Shown: piece by piece, positions 16,704 through 25,384 of the stretch
Layout of the letters: each line of letters opens with the position of its first letter
Numbering within the stretch: the first letter of the stretch is position 1
Source: Streptomyces sp. NBC_01775
GTDB taxonomy: Bacteria > Actinomycetota > Actinomycetes > Streptomycetales > Streptomycetaceae
DNA length: 64,000 nt
Assembly (NCBI RefSeq): GCF_035917675.1
Contig: NZ_CP109104.1
Coordinates: 2,976,001 to 3,040,000, forward strand
Reading direction: 5' to 3'
Position numbers and translations under genes: made by a program
The notes under the pieces: model-generated
Seen by the model: only the letters and a program-made list of their open reading frames with translations
Told to the model about the DNA's origin: nothing
The model's database searches: none

Positions 16704-17384
16704 ATGAAGCGCAAGGTCATCATCGCCACCGTCGCCGCCGCCGCACTGGTCGGAGGGGGTACGGCAACCGCGTTCGGCGCTGTCGGCAACAGCGGCGGAG
16801 CGGATACGAAGCCGCAGTCCCACTCGAACGTGCGCACGATGGATCACGACGACGACCAGGACGATCACGACGGCGACGACCGCCGGGACGACCGTGACGA
16901 CCACGACGGCCGCGACGGCGCCGGCAGCCGGGCCCACCGCGCCGAGGAGACCGGCACCGCGGATGTCTCCCTGAGCCGCGCGGTCGAGGCCGTGCACAAG
17001 GCCGCGGAGGGCGACATCACCGAGCTGGACCTGGACACCGACCGGAACCGGCTCGTGTGGGAGGCCGACGTCTTCGGCAAGGACGGCAAGTGGCACGACG
17101 TGAAGATCGACGCCACCAAGGGCAAGGTCCTCAAGAACCGGGTCGACGCCCACAAGGACGACGACCGCTCCGCTCCCCGCAACGTCAAGCTCGACGCCGC
17201 GGCGGCGGGCAAGAAGGCCGCCGCCGCGACCAAGGGCTCCGTCACCTCCCTCGACCTGGAGCGCAACGGCCAGTGGGAGGCCGACGCGGTCGACAAGCGG
17301 GGCACCGAGCACGAGCTGGACATCGACGCGGTCTCCGGCAAGGTCACCCACCACGAGACCGAGAAGGCCGGCAACGACGACTGA
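16704..17384 (+). CDS. Secreted PepSY-domain protein
   Basis: This 226-aa protein has a Sec signal (hydrophobic about 5-27), a His/Asp-rich low-complexity linker (about 47-72), and two PepSY repeats (about 86-145 and 158-220), each with the pattern of a helix and strands ending in GKVLKN or GKVTHHE. PepSY domains are extracytoplasmic and are thought to inhibit proteases or bind ligands. The linker resembles a divalent-cation-binding stretch. It is divergent from a two-component system whose sensor is also acidic outside the cell, so it is a probable target and perhaps feedback partner. Confidence 0.9.
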   Translation: MKRKVIIATVAAAALVGGGTATAFGAVGNSGGADTKPQSHSNVRTMDHDDDQDDHDGDDRRDDRDDHDGRDGAGSRAHRAEETGTADVSLSRAVEAVHKAAEGDITELDLDTDRNRLVWEADVFGKDGKWHDVKIDATKGKVLKNRVDAHKDDDRSAPRNVKLDAAAAGKKAAAATKGSVTSLDLERNGQWEADAVDKRGTEHELDIDAVSGKVTHHETEKAGNDD

Positions 17385-17408
17385 CCTGCACGGCAACTCC
17401 CCGGCACC

Positions 17409-17439
17409 GCCCCGGGCCGGCCCCCGTCCGGCCCGGGGC
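17409..17439. terminator. Strong hairpin terminator after the PepSY gene
   Basis: A perfect 12-bp stem GCCCCGGGCCGG (17409-17420) against 17428-17439 has a 7-nt loop. It is placed 25 bp after the PepSY stop and before the convergent meaB end. Confidence 0.75.
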
Positions 17440-17444
17440 GGCCT

Positions 17445-17470
17445 GGTACCGCCCGGTACCGCCCGGTACC
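17445..17470. repeat. Three direct GGTACC repeats, 10-bp period
   Basis: GGTACC occurs at 17445-17450, 17455-17460 and 17465-17470, each separated by GCCC. The array lies between two terminator hairpins at the convergent PepSY/meaB ends. Confidence 0.6.
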
Positions 17471-17473
17471 GCC

Positions 17474-17507
17474 GTCGAAGGCGTCACCCCTCGGTGACGC
17501 CTTCGAC
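17474..17507. terminator. 15-bp perfect stem overlapping the meaB stop codon
   Basis: GTCGAAGGCGTCACC (17474-17488) pairs perfectly with 17493-17507 around a CCTC loop. The distal arm and loop encode the last seven codons or so of meaB, so the terminator stem is built into coding sequence. Confidence 0.75.
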
Positions 17508-18440
17508 CAGTTCGTCGGCGGCGGCGTACGGGTCCAGCGAACCGCTGATCACCCGCTCGGCCAGCACATCCAGGCGCTGACCGCCCCGCAGCTCGCCCAT
17601 GCGTTCCCGCAGCGTGGTGACGGCGATCGTCTCGATCTCCTTCGCGGCCCGCGCCGCTCGCCGCTCGCCCAGCACGCCGCGCTCCTCCATCCAGGCCCGG
17701 TGCTTCTCCAGCGCGGCGACCATGTCCTCCATGCCCTGGCCGCGGGCCGCCACGGTCTTGACCACCGGAGGCCGCCAGTCCCCGGGCCGGCGTGCCTCGC
17801 CCAGGCCCAGCATGTGGTTCAGCTCCCGGACGGTCGCATCCGCGCCGTCCCGGTCGGCCTTGTTGACGACGTAGACGTCGCCGATCTCCAGGATCCCGGC
17901 CTTCGCCGCCTGGATACCGTCACCCATGCCGGGTGCGAGCAGCACCACGCTGGTGTCGGCCTGCGCCGCGATCTCCACCTCGGACTGCCCGACGCCGACC
18001 GTCTCCACGAGGATCACCTCGCAGCCCGCGGCGTCCAGCACCCGGATCGCCTGCGGCGCGGCCCACGCCAAACCCCCCAGATGGCCCCGGGTGGCCATCG
18101 AACGGATGTAGACCCCGGGATCGGATGCATGATCACCCATCCGCACCCGGTCCCCGAGCAGCGCACCGCCCGAGAAGGGCGAGGAGGGGTCGACGGCGAG
18201 GACCCCCACCCGCCGCCCCTGCTTGCGGTACGCGCTGACCAGCGCGGACGTCGTCGTGGACTTGCCGACGCCCGGGGAGCCCGTCAGCCCCACGACGAAG
18301 GCGTTGCCGCAGCGGGGGGCGAGGGCCGCCATGACCTCGCGGAGCTGGGGGGAGGCCCCCTCCACGAGCGAGATCAGCCGCGCGACAGCCCGCGGCCTCC
18401 CCTCCCGGGCCGCCGCCACCAATGCCGCGACATCCACCAT
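17484..18440 (-). CDS. meaB: MeaB/ArgK G3E-type GTPase, chaperone for B12-dependent acyl-CoA mutases
   Basis: This 318-aa GTPase has Walker A GSPGVGKST (54-62), ETVGVGQ (146-152, switch region) and NKAD (193-196, guanine specificity). MeaB loads intact adenosylcobalamin into methylmalonyl- or isobutyryl-CoA mutase and protects the enzyme. The ATG at 18440 was chosen because GGAG lies 8 nt upstream; the frame extends 17 codons further without support. It is on the same strand as the acetyl-CoA acetyltransferase (gap 109 bp), beside the epimerase, so it sits in an acyl-CoA/propionate context with icmA 8 kb away. Confidence 0.95.
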   Translation of the reverse strand: MVDVAALVAAAREGRPRAVARLISLVEGASPQLREVMAALAPRCGNAFVVGLTGSPGVGKSTTTSALVSAYRKQGRRVGVLAVDPSSPFSGGALLGDRVRMGDHASDPGVYIRSMATRGHLGGLAWAAPQAIRVLDAAGCEVILVETVGVGQSEVEIAAQADTSVVLLAPGMGDGIQAAKAGILEIGDVYVVNKADRDGADATVRELNHMLGLGEARRPGDWRPPVVKTVAARGQGMEDMVAALEKHRAWMEERGVLGERRAARAAKEIETIAVTTLRERMGELRGGQRLDVLAERVISGSLDPYAAADELVEGVTEG

Positions 18441-18507
18441 TGCGACGCTCCGTTCCTCACGCATCCGTCCACGCATCTGTCCAGGGCGCACCCCCTCCGG
18501 CCGAGGG

Positions 18508-18545
18508 CCGGCAGGTGCCGGGAAGTACCGGCAGGTGCCGGGAAG
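18508..18545. repeat. 18-bp direct repeat, 20-bp period, after the thiolase stop
   Basis: CCGGCAGGTGCCGGGAAG occurs at 18508-18525 and 18528-18545. The array begins within 5 bp of the end of the thiolase gene at 18550 (minus strand). Confidence 0.7.
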
Positions 18546-18549
18546 CCTC

Positions 18550-19767
18550 TTACGGGACGCGGACGATCAAAGCGTCGCCCTGACCGCCGCCCCCGCACAA
18601 GGCGGCGGCCCCCAAGCCGCCGCCCCGCCGCTTCAGCTCCAGCGCGAGGTGCAGAACGAGCCGCGCCCCCGACATTCCGATCGGGTGCCCCAGCGCGATC
18701 GCGCCGCCGTTCACATTCACCTTTTCGGGTCCCACCCCGAGGTCCTGCATTGACTGGTACGCCACCGCCGCGAACGCCTCGTTGATCTCGATCAGATCGA
18801 GGTCCTCCACCGAGCGCCCCTCCTTCTTCAGCGCGTGCTGAATGGCGTTGGAGGGCTGCGATTGCAGGGAGTTGTCGGGCCCGGCCACGTTCCCGTGCGC
18901 GCCGATCTCGGCGATCCACTCCAGGCCCAGCTCCTCGGCCCGCGCCTTGCTCATCACCACGACGGCCGCCGCGCCGTCGGAGATCTGGGAGGCCGAACCC
19001 GCCGTGATCGTCCCGTCCTTGGAGAAGGCGGGCCGCAGCTTGCCGAGCGACTCGGCGGTGGAATCGCCCCGGATGCCCTCGTCCTGCGAGAAGAGCACGG
19101 GCTCGCCCTTGCGCTGCGGGCCCCTCTGGTTCGGGTAGGTGGCGACTGCGGTGATCTCCTCCTCGAACAGGCCTCCGCTCTGTGCCGCGGCGGCGCGCTG
19201 GTGGGAGCGCGCCGCGATCTCGTCCTGCACGTCGCGCGGGATGCCGAGGCGGGTGTTGTGCTTCTCCGTCGAGGCGCCCATCGCGATGCCCTCGAACGAG
19301 TCGGTCAGCCCGTCGTGCGCCATGGAGTCGAGCATCTCGATCGCGCCGTACTTGTGGCCCTCGCGGGAGTTGGGCAGCAGGTGCGGCGCGTTGGTCATGG
19401 ACTCCTGGCCGCCGGCGACGATGACGTCGAACTCGCCCGCACGCACGAGCTGGTCGGCCAGCGCGATCGCGTCGAGGCCCGAGAGACAGACCTTGTTGAC
19501 CGTCAGCGCGGGGACGCTCATGGGAATGCCCGCCTTCACGGCGGCCTGGCGCGCCGGGATCTGGCCCGCACCGGCCTGGAGCACCTGGCCCATGATCACG
19601 TACTCCACCTGGTCTCCACCGATCCCGGCCCGCTCCAGCGCGGCTTTGATGGCGAAACCGCCCAAGTCGGCCCCGGAGAAGGACTTCAGGGAGCCGAGCA
19701 GCCGCCCCATGGGCGTACGGGCACCGGCGACAATCACGGAGGTCGTGCTGCTGGACGTACCAGTCAT
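18550..19767 (-). CDS. Acetyl-CoA C-acetyltransferase (thiolase)
   Basis: This 405-aa thiolase condenses two acetyl-CoA to acetoacetyl-CoA or cleaves it. The acylated nucleophile is Cys94 (VNKVCLSG), with His361 ([11 protein letters not shown]) and Cys391 (CGGGGQGDA) completing the active site, so it should be active. The ATG at 19767 matches the start of the conserved core; an upstream in-frame ATG adds 14 residues without need. It is divergent from the epimerase gene, and a palindrome lies in their shared promoter. Likely role: C4-CoA supply and branched-chain or fatty acid catabolism. Confidence 0.94.
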   Translation of the reverse strand: MTGTSSSTTSVIVAGARTPMGRLLGSLKSFSGADLGGFAIKAALERAGIGGDQVEYVIMGQVLQAGAGQIPARQAAVKAGIPMSVPALTVNKVCLSGLDAIALADQLVRAGEFDVIVAGGQESMTNAPHLLPNSREGHKYGAIEMLDSMAHDGLTDSFEGIAMGASTEKHNTRLGIPRDVQDEIAARSHQRAAAAQSGGLFEEEITAVATYPNQRGPQRKGEPVLFSQDEGIRGDSTAESLGKLRPAFSKDGTITAGSASQISDGAAAVVVMSKARAEELGLEWIAEIGAHGNVAGPDNSLQSQPSNAIQHALKKEGRSVEDLDLIEINEAFAAVAYQSMQDLGVGPEKVNVNGGAIALGHPIGMSGARLVLHLALELKRRGGGLGAAALCGGGGQGDALIVRVP

Positions 19768-19803
19768 GAGGGGGACCCCTTCGGGCGGGAAGTTAACGAG
19801 GGT

Positions 19804-19827
19804 TACCACTCAAGATACTGAGCGGTA
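19804..19827. promoter_or_regulatory. Inverted repeat TACC(A/G)CTCA-N6-TGAGCGGTA in the thiolase/epimerase promoter
   Basis: TACCACTCA (19804-19812) and TGAGCGGTA (19819-19827) match in 8 of 9 paired positions across a 6-bp centre. It sits 37 bp upstream of the thiolase start and 78 bp upstream of the epimerase start, and so could control both divergently. Shape and size suit a TetR/FadR-like dimer; the regulator is unknown. Confidence 0.55.
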
Positions 19828-19904
19828 CCAGTCCGGGTCACCGGTCAGTGAGTGTGACCGTGCGCACGTTGCGTAACCGCGCCCGGAGCGCTGCACTATT
19901 GCCC

Positions 19905-20345
19905 ATGCTGACGCGTATCGACCACATCGGAATCGCCTGCCGCGACCTTGAGGCAACTGTCGATTTCTACTCTCGCACCTACGGCTTCCAGGTGTTCCAC
20001 ACCGAGGTCAACCAGGAACAGGGCGTGCGTGAGGCCATGCTGCGGATCAACGGGACGGACGACGGCGGCGCCTCCTACATCCAGCTCCTGGAGCCCATCC
20101 GCGAGGACTCCGCGGTGGGCAAGTGGCTGGCCAAGAACGGCGAAGGCGTCCACCACATCGCCTTCGGCACCGCCGATGTGGACGGCGACTCCGAGGCCAT
20201 CCGGGACAAGGGCGTCAGGGTGCTCTACGACGAGCCCCGGCACGGCACGATGGACTCGCGCATCACCTTCTTGCACCCGAAGGACTGTCACGGGGTGCTC
20301 ACCGAACTGGTGACGGCGGCTGCTCCAGCCGACGAGCGGGACTGA
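19905..20345 (+). CDS. mce: Methylmalonyl-CoA epimerase
   Basis: This 146-aa vicinal-oxygen-chelate protein interconverts (2R)- and (2S)-methylmalonyl-CoA, linking propionyl-CoA carboxylase to the mutase. The four metal ligands expected for the family can be placed at His7, Gln60, His84 and Glu134. The ATG at 19905 gives the typical start MLTRIDHIGIAC; the longer frame is not supported. It is divergent from the thiolase and close to meaB, consistent with a propionate/methylmalonyl-CoA module. Confidence 0.94.
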   Translation: MLTRIDHIGIACRDLEATVDFYSRTYGFQVFHTEVNQEQGVREAMLRINGTDDGGASYIQLLEPIREDSAVGKWLAKNGEGVHHIAFGTADVDGDSEAIRDKGVRVLYDEPRHGTMDSRITFLHPKDCHGVLTELVTAAAPADERD

Positions 20346-20652
20346 GCCGCACAGCCTTGAGCGCGCTCACAGAGCTGGTCACCACGGCCACGGGGAGCAA
20401 CGGGCCACGGTGGGTGGAGCGGTCGCCTCCGGCCTCCTCCTCAACGGACCACTGACGTCCGCTTCCGGGCCCGGTAGAGTGGCCCCTCGGCCGGGGCGGG
20501 CCCTCCCCACCCGACAAGATCTCCGGGCTGGGGGCTCGGTCCACGTTCCGCCGATGATCTGACACCATTTCCGGGAGACGCCGTACACACGGAGTCCACG
20601 GAGAGATCTCGGATCATCTCCACGACGACCAGGGGACGGATGGGACCGCGCA
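20346..20652. other. Intergenic region upstream of scy
   Basis: This 307-bp gap contains no supported gene. It holds a good housekeeping-like promoter at 20452-20480 and a GC-rich stretch (20484-20510) able to form weak hairpins. Confidence 0.5.
20452..20480 (+). promoter_or_regulatory. Candidate vegetative promoter for scy
   Basis: CTGACG (20452-20457) and TAGAGT (20475-20480) are separated by 17 bp and resemble the -35 and -10 of HrdB-type promoters. The start of scy is about 170 bp downstream, so the leader would be long. Confidence 0.45.
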
Positions 20653-23600
20653 GTGCGGGGCAACGACCGCTACGAGGCTGACGACCACCTCTCGCAGTTC
20701 GAGGCCGAGATGGATCGGCTCAAGAAGGAGCGCGAGAAGGCCGTCGAGCACGCCGACGACCTCGGCTATCAGGTCGAAGTGCTGCGCGCCAAGCTGCATG
20801 AGGCGCGCCGCGCCCTCGCCACGCGCCCGGCCGGCTACGACAACCTCTCCCAACAGGCCGAGCAGTTGCTGCGCAACGCGCAATTGCAGGCCGACCAGAT
20901 GCGCGCCGACGCCGAGCGCGAGCTGCGCGATGCCCGGGCCCAGACCCAGCGCCTCCTCCAGGAGCAGGCCGAGCAACAGGCCCGCCTGGAATCCGAGCTG
21001 CACACCGAGGCCGTACGCCGCCGCCAGCAGCTCGACCAGGAGCTGGCCGAGCGCCGCTCCACGGTCGAGAACCACGTCAACGAGAACGTCGCCTGGGCCG
21101 AGCAGCTGCGGGCGCGCACCGAGCAGCAGGCCCGCCGCCTCATGGAGGAGACCAGGGCCGAGACCGAGCAGTCGCTCGCACAGGCCCGCACCGAGGCCCA
21201 GCGGCTGACCGAGGAGTCCCGCCAGCGCCTGAGCTCGGAGGCCGAGCACGCCCGCGGCGAGGCCGAGGCGATCTTGCGCCGGGCCAGGACGGACGCCGAG
21301 CGCCTGCTCAACGCCGCCTCGGCGCAGGCCCAGGAGGCCACCGACCACGCCGAGCAGCTGCGTACGTCCACGGCCAGCGAGTCGGAAACCAGCAGGCGCG
21401 AGGCCGCCGACCTGGTGCGCAAGGCCGAGGAGCGGATGCGCGAGGCGGACACCGCGCTGCGCGAGGCCCGCACCGAGGCCACCCAGAAGCTGGAGGAGGC
21501 CGAGGAGGAGGCCGGAAAGCGGCTGGCGGACTGCGAGTCGGAGAACGAGCAGCGCAGCCGCACCGCCAAGGCCGAGGTCGCCCGCCTGGTCGGCGCGGCC
21601 ACCAAGGACTCGGAAGCGATCAAGGCCGAGGCCGAGCAGCTGCGCGAGGACGCCCGCGCCGAGGCCGAGCGGATGATCGCCGAGGCCCGCGAGAAGGCCC
21701 GCTCCACCACGGCCGAGGAGTCGGCCAACCAGCTCGCGGAGGCTGCCCGCACGGCCGAGGACGTGCTGAACAAGGCGTCGGAGGAGGCTCAGGCCACCAC
21801 CAAGGCGGCGACCGAGGAGTCCGAGCGGCTGCGCAGGGAGGCCGAGGAGGAGGCCGACCGGCTGCGCGCCGAGGCCCACGATGTGGCGGAGCACCTCAAG
21901 GGCGCGGCCAAGGACGACACCAAGGAGTACCGCGCCAAGACCGTCGAGCTCCAGGAGGAGGCGCGCAGGCTGCGCGGCGAGGCCGAGCAGCTGCGGGCCG
22001 AGGCGGTCGAGGAGGGCGAGAAGATCCGCGGCGAGGCCCGCCGCGACGCCGTCCAGCAGATCGAGGAGGCCGCCAACCGGGCCGAGGAGCTGCTGGCCAA
22101 GGCGAAGGCCGACGCCGAGGACACCCGCTCGGACGCCTCCACGGAGAGCGAGCGGGTGCGCACGGAGGCGATCGAGCGCGCCACGACGCTGCGCAAACAG
22201 GCCGAGGAGGCTTTGGAGCGGGCCCGCACCGAGGCCGAGGAGCTGCGCTCCCAGGCCGAGGAGCAGGCCGAGCAGACCAGGTCGGACGCCGATGAGGCCG
22301 GAGCGCGCACCCGCGAGGAGGCCGAGCAGGCCGCCCGCGAGCGCAGGGCCGAGGCCGACGAGGAGCTGACCCGGCTGCACGAGGAGGCCGAGGCCAAGCT
22401 CGCCGAGGCCGAGACCGGGCTGACCGAGGCCCGCACCGAGGCGGAGCGCCTGCGGGACGAGGCCAGGGCGGAGACCGAGCGGCTGCGCACCGAGACGGCC
22501 GAGCGGGTGCGTGCGCTGCACCAGCAGGCCGAGGAGGAGGCCGACCGGCTGCGCACCGAGGCCGCGGCCGACGCCTCACAGTCCCGCGCCGAGGGCGAGT
22601 CGGTGGCCGTACAGCTGCGCAGCGAGGCCGCCGCCGAGGCGGAGCGGCTGCGCGAGGAGGCGCAGACCACCGCCGACCGGGTGCGCGCCGAGGCGGACGC
22701 GGCGGCCGAGCGGACGAACGCGGAGGCGGCCGAGGCACTCGGCGCCGCGCAGGAGGAGGCGGCCCGCCGCAGGCGGGAGGCCGAGGAGCTGCTGGCCGCG
22801 GCCCGCGAGGAGGCGCACCAGGAGCGTACGCAGGCGCGCGAGCAGAGCGAGGAGTTGCTGGCCGCGGCCCGCAAGCGGGTCGAGGAGGCACAGACCGAGG
22901 CGGAGCGGCTCACCGACGAGGCCGAACGGCGCGCAGCGGAGCTGGTCTCCGCGGCCGAGGAGACGGCGCAGCAGGTGCGGGATTCGGTGGCGCACCTGCG
23001 CGAGGAGGCCGAGTCCGAGATCGCGGGCCTGCGTTCGGCGGCCGAGCACGCGGCGCAGACGCTGCGCAGGGAGGCGCAGGAGGAGACGGACGCCGCCAAG
23101 TCGCTGGCGGAGCACACCGTCTCGGAGGCGATGGAGGAGGCCGAACGGCTCCGCGCCGACGCCGAGCGGATCAGGGACGAGACGCGCGACGAGGCGGCCA
23201 CCAAGCGCACGGAGGCCGCCGAGCAGGCCGACCAGCTGATCGCCAAGGCCCAGGAGGAGGCGCTGGCCACGCAGGCCGCCGCCGAGCAGCAGGCCGACAA
23301 GATGGTGGGCGCGGCGCGTGCCGAGTCCGAGCGCCTGGTGACCGAGGGGCGCGCCGAGGGCAGGGAGCTGGTCGAGCAGTCCCGCGCCGACGCGGACCAG
23401 CTGCTGGAGGAGGCGCGCAGCGACTCCTCCGCGATCCGCGAGCGCACCGAAGAGCTGCGCACCCGCATCGAGTCGGAGGTCGAGGAGCTGCACGAGCGGG
23501 CCCGCCGGGAGGCCGCTGAGGCGATGCAGTCGGCCGGCGAGCGCTGCGACAAGCTGGTCAAGGCCGCCGAGGAGCAGCTCGCCGAGGCGCAGGCGCATGC

Positions 23601-24126
23601 CGAGCAGTTGCGTTCGGACGCCAACGCGGAGGCCGGCAAGGTGCGCATCGCCGCGGTGAAGAAGGCCGAGGGCCTGCTGAAGGAGGCCGAGCAGAAGAAG
23701 ACCGAAACGCTGCGGGAGGCCGCGCGGCTGCGCGAGGAGGCCAACGCGGAGGCTCAGCGCACGGTCGAGGCCGGACAGCACGAACTGGATGTGCTGGAGC
23801 GGCGCCAGAAGGACATCAACGCCGAGATCTCCCGGGTGCAGGATGTGCTGGAGGCCCTGGAGTCGTTCGAGACGCCGGGCGGCGGGCCGCCGGATCCGGG
23901 CGCGGCTCCGGGCTCCGGTTCGGGTTCCGGTCCGGGCTCCGGTTCGGGCTCCGGTTCCGGTTCGGGCTCCGGCTCCGGTTCGGGCTCCGGCTCCGGCGGC
24001 GGCTCGGGCCGCGGTTCGGGATCGGGCGGCAAAAAGGGCGGCGGCGGCCCCGGGGCAAACGGTGGTGTGACAGCGGGCGTTGGCGCTGGTACAACTCGTT
24101 CGAGTGGCAAGGGTACGGAGAGTTAG
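20653..24126 (+). CDS. scy: Scy-like long coiled-coil polarity protein
   Basis: This 1157-aa protein starts at GTG. After a short DivIVA-like beginning (about 1-50) it is almost entirely coiled coil to about residue 1080, built of repeated Ala/Glu/Arg units such as EAERLR and EAEELR. It ends in a Gly-Ser tract (about 1085-1125) and a short basic tail. In S. coelicolor, Scy is the scaffold of the hyphal tip organising centre, recruiting DivIVA and FilP and setting tip number. The filP gene follows 124 bp downstream, which confirms identity by context. It is shorter than the S. coelicolor protein as I remember it (about 1300 aa), which fits variable repeat number. Confidence 0.92.
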   Translation: MRGNDRYEADDHLSQFEAEMDRLKKEREKAVEHADDLGYQVEVLRAKLHEARRALATRPAGYDNLSQQAEQLLRNAQLQADQMRADAERELRDARAQTQRLLQEQAEQQARLESELHTEAVRRRQQLDQELAERRSTVENHVNENVAWAEQLRARTEQQARRLMEETRAETEQSLAQARTEAQRLTEESRQRLSSEAEHARGEAEAILRRARTDAERLLNAASAQAQEATDHAEQLRTSTASESETSRREAADLVRKAEERMREADTALREARTEATQKLEEAEEEAGKRLADCESENEQRSRTAKAEVARLVGAATKDSEAIKAEAEQLREDARAEAERMIAEAREKARSTTAEESANQLAEAARTAEDVLNKASEEAQATTKAATEESERLRREAEEEADRLRAEAHDVAEHLKGAAKDDTKEYRAKTVELQEEARRLRGEAEQLRAEAVEEGEKIRGEARRDAVQQIEEAANRAEELLAKAKADAEDTRSDASTESERVRTEAIERATTLRKQAEEALERARTEAEELRSQAEEQAEQTRSDADEAGARTREEAEQAARERRAEADEELTRLHEEAEAKLAEAETGLTEARTEAERLRDEARAETERLRTETAERVRALHQQAEEEADRLRTEAAADASQSRAEGESVAVQLRSEAAAEAERLREEAQTTADRVRAEADAAAERTNAEAAEALGAAQEEAARRRREAEELLAAAREEAHQERTQAREQSEELLAAARKRVEEAQTEAERLTDEAERRAAELVSAAEETAQQVRDSVAHLREEAESEIAGLRSAAEHAAQTLRREAQEETDAAKSLAEHTVSEAMEEAERLRADAERIRDETRDEAATKRTEAAEQADQLIAKAQEEALATQAAAEQQADKMVGAARAESERLVTEGRAEGRELVEQSRADADQLLEEARSDSSAIRERTEELRTRIESEVEELHERARREAAEAMQSAGERCDKLVKAAEEQLAEAQAHAEQLRSDANAEAGKVRIAAVKKAEGLLKEAEQKKTETLREAARLREEANAEAQRTVEAGQHELDVLERRQKDINAEISRVQDVLEALESFETPGGGPPDPGAAPGSGSGSGPGSGSGSGSGSGSGSGSGSGSGGGSGRGSGSGGKKGGGGPGANGGVTAGVGAGTTRSSGKGTES
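23905..24030 (+). repeat. Gly-Ser-coding microsatellite at the scy 3' end
   Basis: Alternating GGCTCC, GGTTCC and GGTTCG hexamers encode about 20 Gly-Ser pairs at the C-terminus of Scy. Such a tract can change length by slippage without changing frame. Confidence 0.75.
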
Positions 24127-24250
24127 CCACTCGAAGGAGGGCACATTCTCCAGATCAAACGGGCATAAGCTCGATGACACGCCGCTTTGGCCCCTAGGAT
24201 TCCCTCTATCACTCCCCGTCTGATAACCCGTCTGAATCGACAGGAACCCC

Positions 24251-25204
24251 ATGAGCGACACTTCCTCCCCCTTCGGCTTCGAGCTCGTGCGGCGTGGCTA
24301 CGACCGCGGGCAGGTGGACGACCGCATCACGAAGCTCGTCGCCGACCGTGACAGCGCACTGGCCCGTATCACCTCTCTGGAAAAGCGCATCGAGGAACTG
24401 CACCTCGAAACGCAGAACGCCCAGGCACAGGTCAACGACGCCGAGCCGTCGTATGCCGGGCTGGGTGCCCGCGTCGAGAAGATCCTCCGCCTCGCGGAGG
24501 AAGAGGCCAAGGACCTGCGTGATGAGGCCCGCAAGGCCGCCGATCAGCACCGCGAGCTGGCCGAGGGCGCGGCCCAGCAAGTGCGCAACGACGCCGAGGC
24601 GTTCGCAGCGGACCGCAAGGCGAAGGCCGAGGACGAGGGCACCCGTATCGTCGAGAAGGCCCAGGGTGAGGCCACCACCCTGCGGAACGAGGCGCAGAAG
24701 GACGCCCAGTCCAAGCGTGAGGAGGCCGACTCCCTTTTCGAGGACACCCGCGCCAAGGCCGCCCAGGCGGCGGCCGATTTCGAGACGAACCTGGCCAAGC
24801 GCCGCGAGCAGTCCGAGCGCGACCTGGCCTCCCGTCAGGCGAAGGCCGAGAAGCGGCTCGCCGAGATCGAGCACCGCGCCGAGCAGCTCCGGCTTGAGGC
24901 CGAGAAGCTGCGTACCGACGCGGAGCGCCGTGCGCGTCAGACCGTCGAGACCGCGCAGCGCCAGGCCGAGGACATCGTCGCCGACGCGAACGCGAAGGCC
25001 GACCGGGTGCGCAGCGAGTCCGAGCGCGAGCTGGCGGCTCTCACCAACCGCCGCGACAGCATCAACGCGCAGCTGACCAACGTGCGCGAGATGCTGGCCA
25101 CGCTCACGGGCGCCGCTGTGGCCGCCGCCGGGCAGCCGGGCGAGGAGGCAGCCGACGGCGACGAGCAGCTCGGCCGCGGGGTTCCTGCCCAGCAGTCCCG
25201 CTGA
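24251..25204 (+). CDS. filP: FilP-like coiled-coil cytoskeletal protein
   Basis: This 317-aa protein has a conserved N-terminal SPFGFELVRRGYDRGQVDDRI segment (the DivIVA-like head seen in Scy/FilP proteins) and a coiled-coil rod from about 30 to 280, then an Ala/Gly tail. FilP of S. coelicolor is about 310 aa and forms intermediate-filament-like networks near hyphal tips. It interacts with DivIVA and gives rigidity. It lies 124 bp after scy on the same strand and is followed by a terminator hairpin. Confidence 0.94.
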   Translation: MSDTSSPFGFELVRRGYDRGQVDDRITKLVADRDSALARITSLEKRIEELHLETQNAQAQVNDAEPSYAGLGARVEKILRLAEEEAKDLRDEARKAADQHRELAEGAAQQVRNDAEAFAADRKAKAEDEGTRIVEKAQGEATTLRNEAQKDAQSKREEADSLFEDTRAKAAQAAADFETNLAKRREQSERDLASRQAKAEKRLAEIEHRAEQLRLEAEKLRTDAERRARQTVETAQRQAEDIVADANAKADRVRSESERELAALTNRRDSINAQLTNVREMLATLTGAAVAAAGQPGEEAADGDEQLGRGVPAQQSR

Positions 25205-25240
25205 ACGGCAGACGGCTTTTACGAAGCGGTAATCGCACCA

Positions 25241-25292
25241 CACGGCGCGCGGCGCCCGGAGGATCTCCCGGGCTCCGCGTGCCGTGTTGTTT
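25241..25292 (+). terminator. Hairpin plus T-rich tail after filP
   Basis: CACGGCGCGCGGCGCCCGG (from 25241) pairs imperfectly with the segment ending CCGCGTGCCGTG (25286), followed by TTGTTT. This is a credible intrinsic terminator 37 bp after the filP stop. Confidence 0.75.
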
Positions 25293-25384
25293 CACGGAGC
25301 CGGGGGTGGGCAGACGGGAGGAGATACTGACGCCGCACGGCTCACAAGTGGCGAGGAGGTGCGTGCGCGCTTAGCGTCGAAGAC

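Noticed and set aside
22576..24261. Long Leu/Gly-rich antisense open frames over scy
   Set aside because: They are antisense shadows of a repetitive, high-GC coiled-coil gene.
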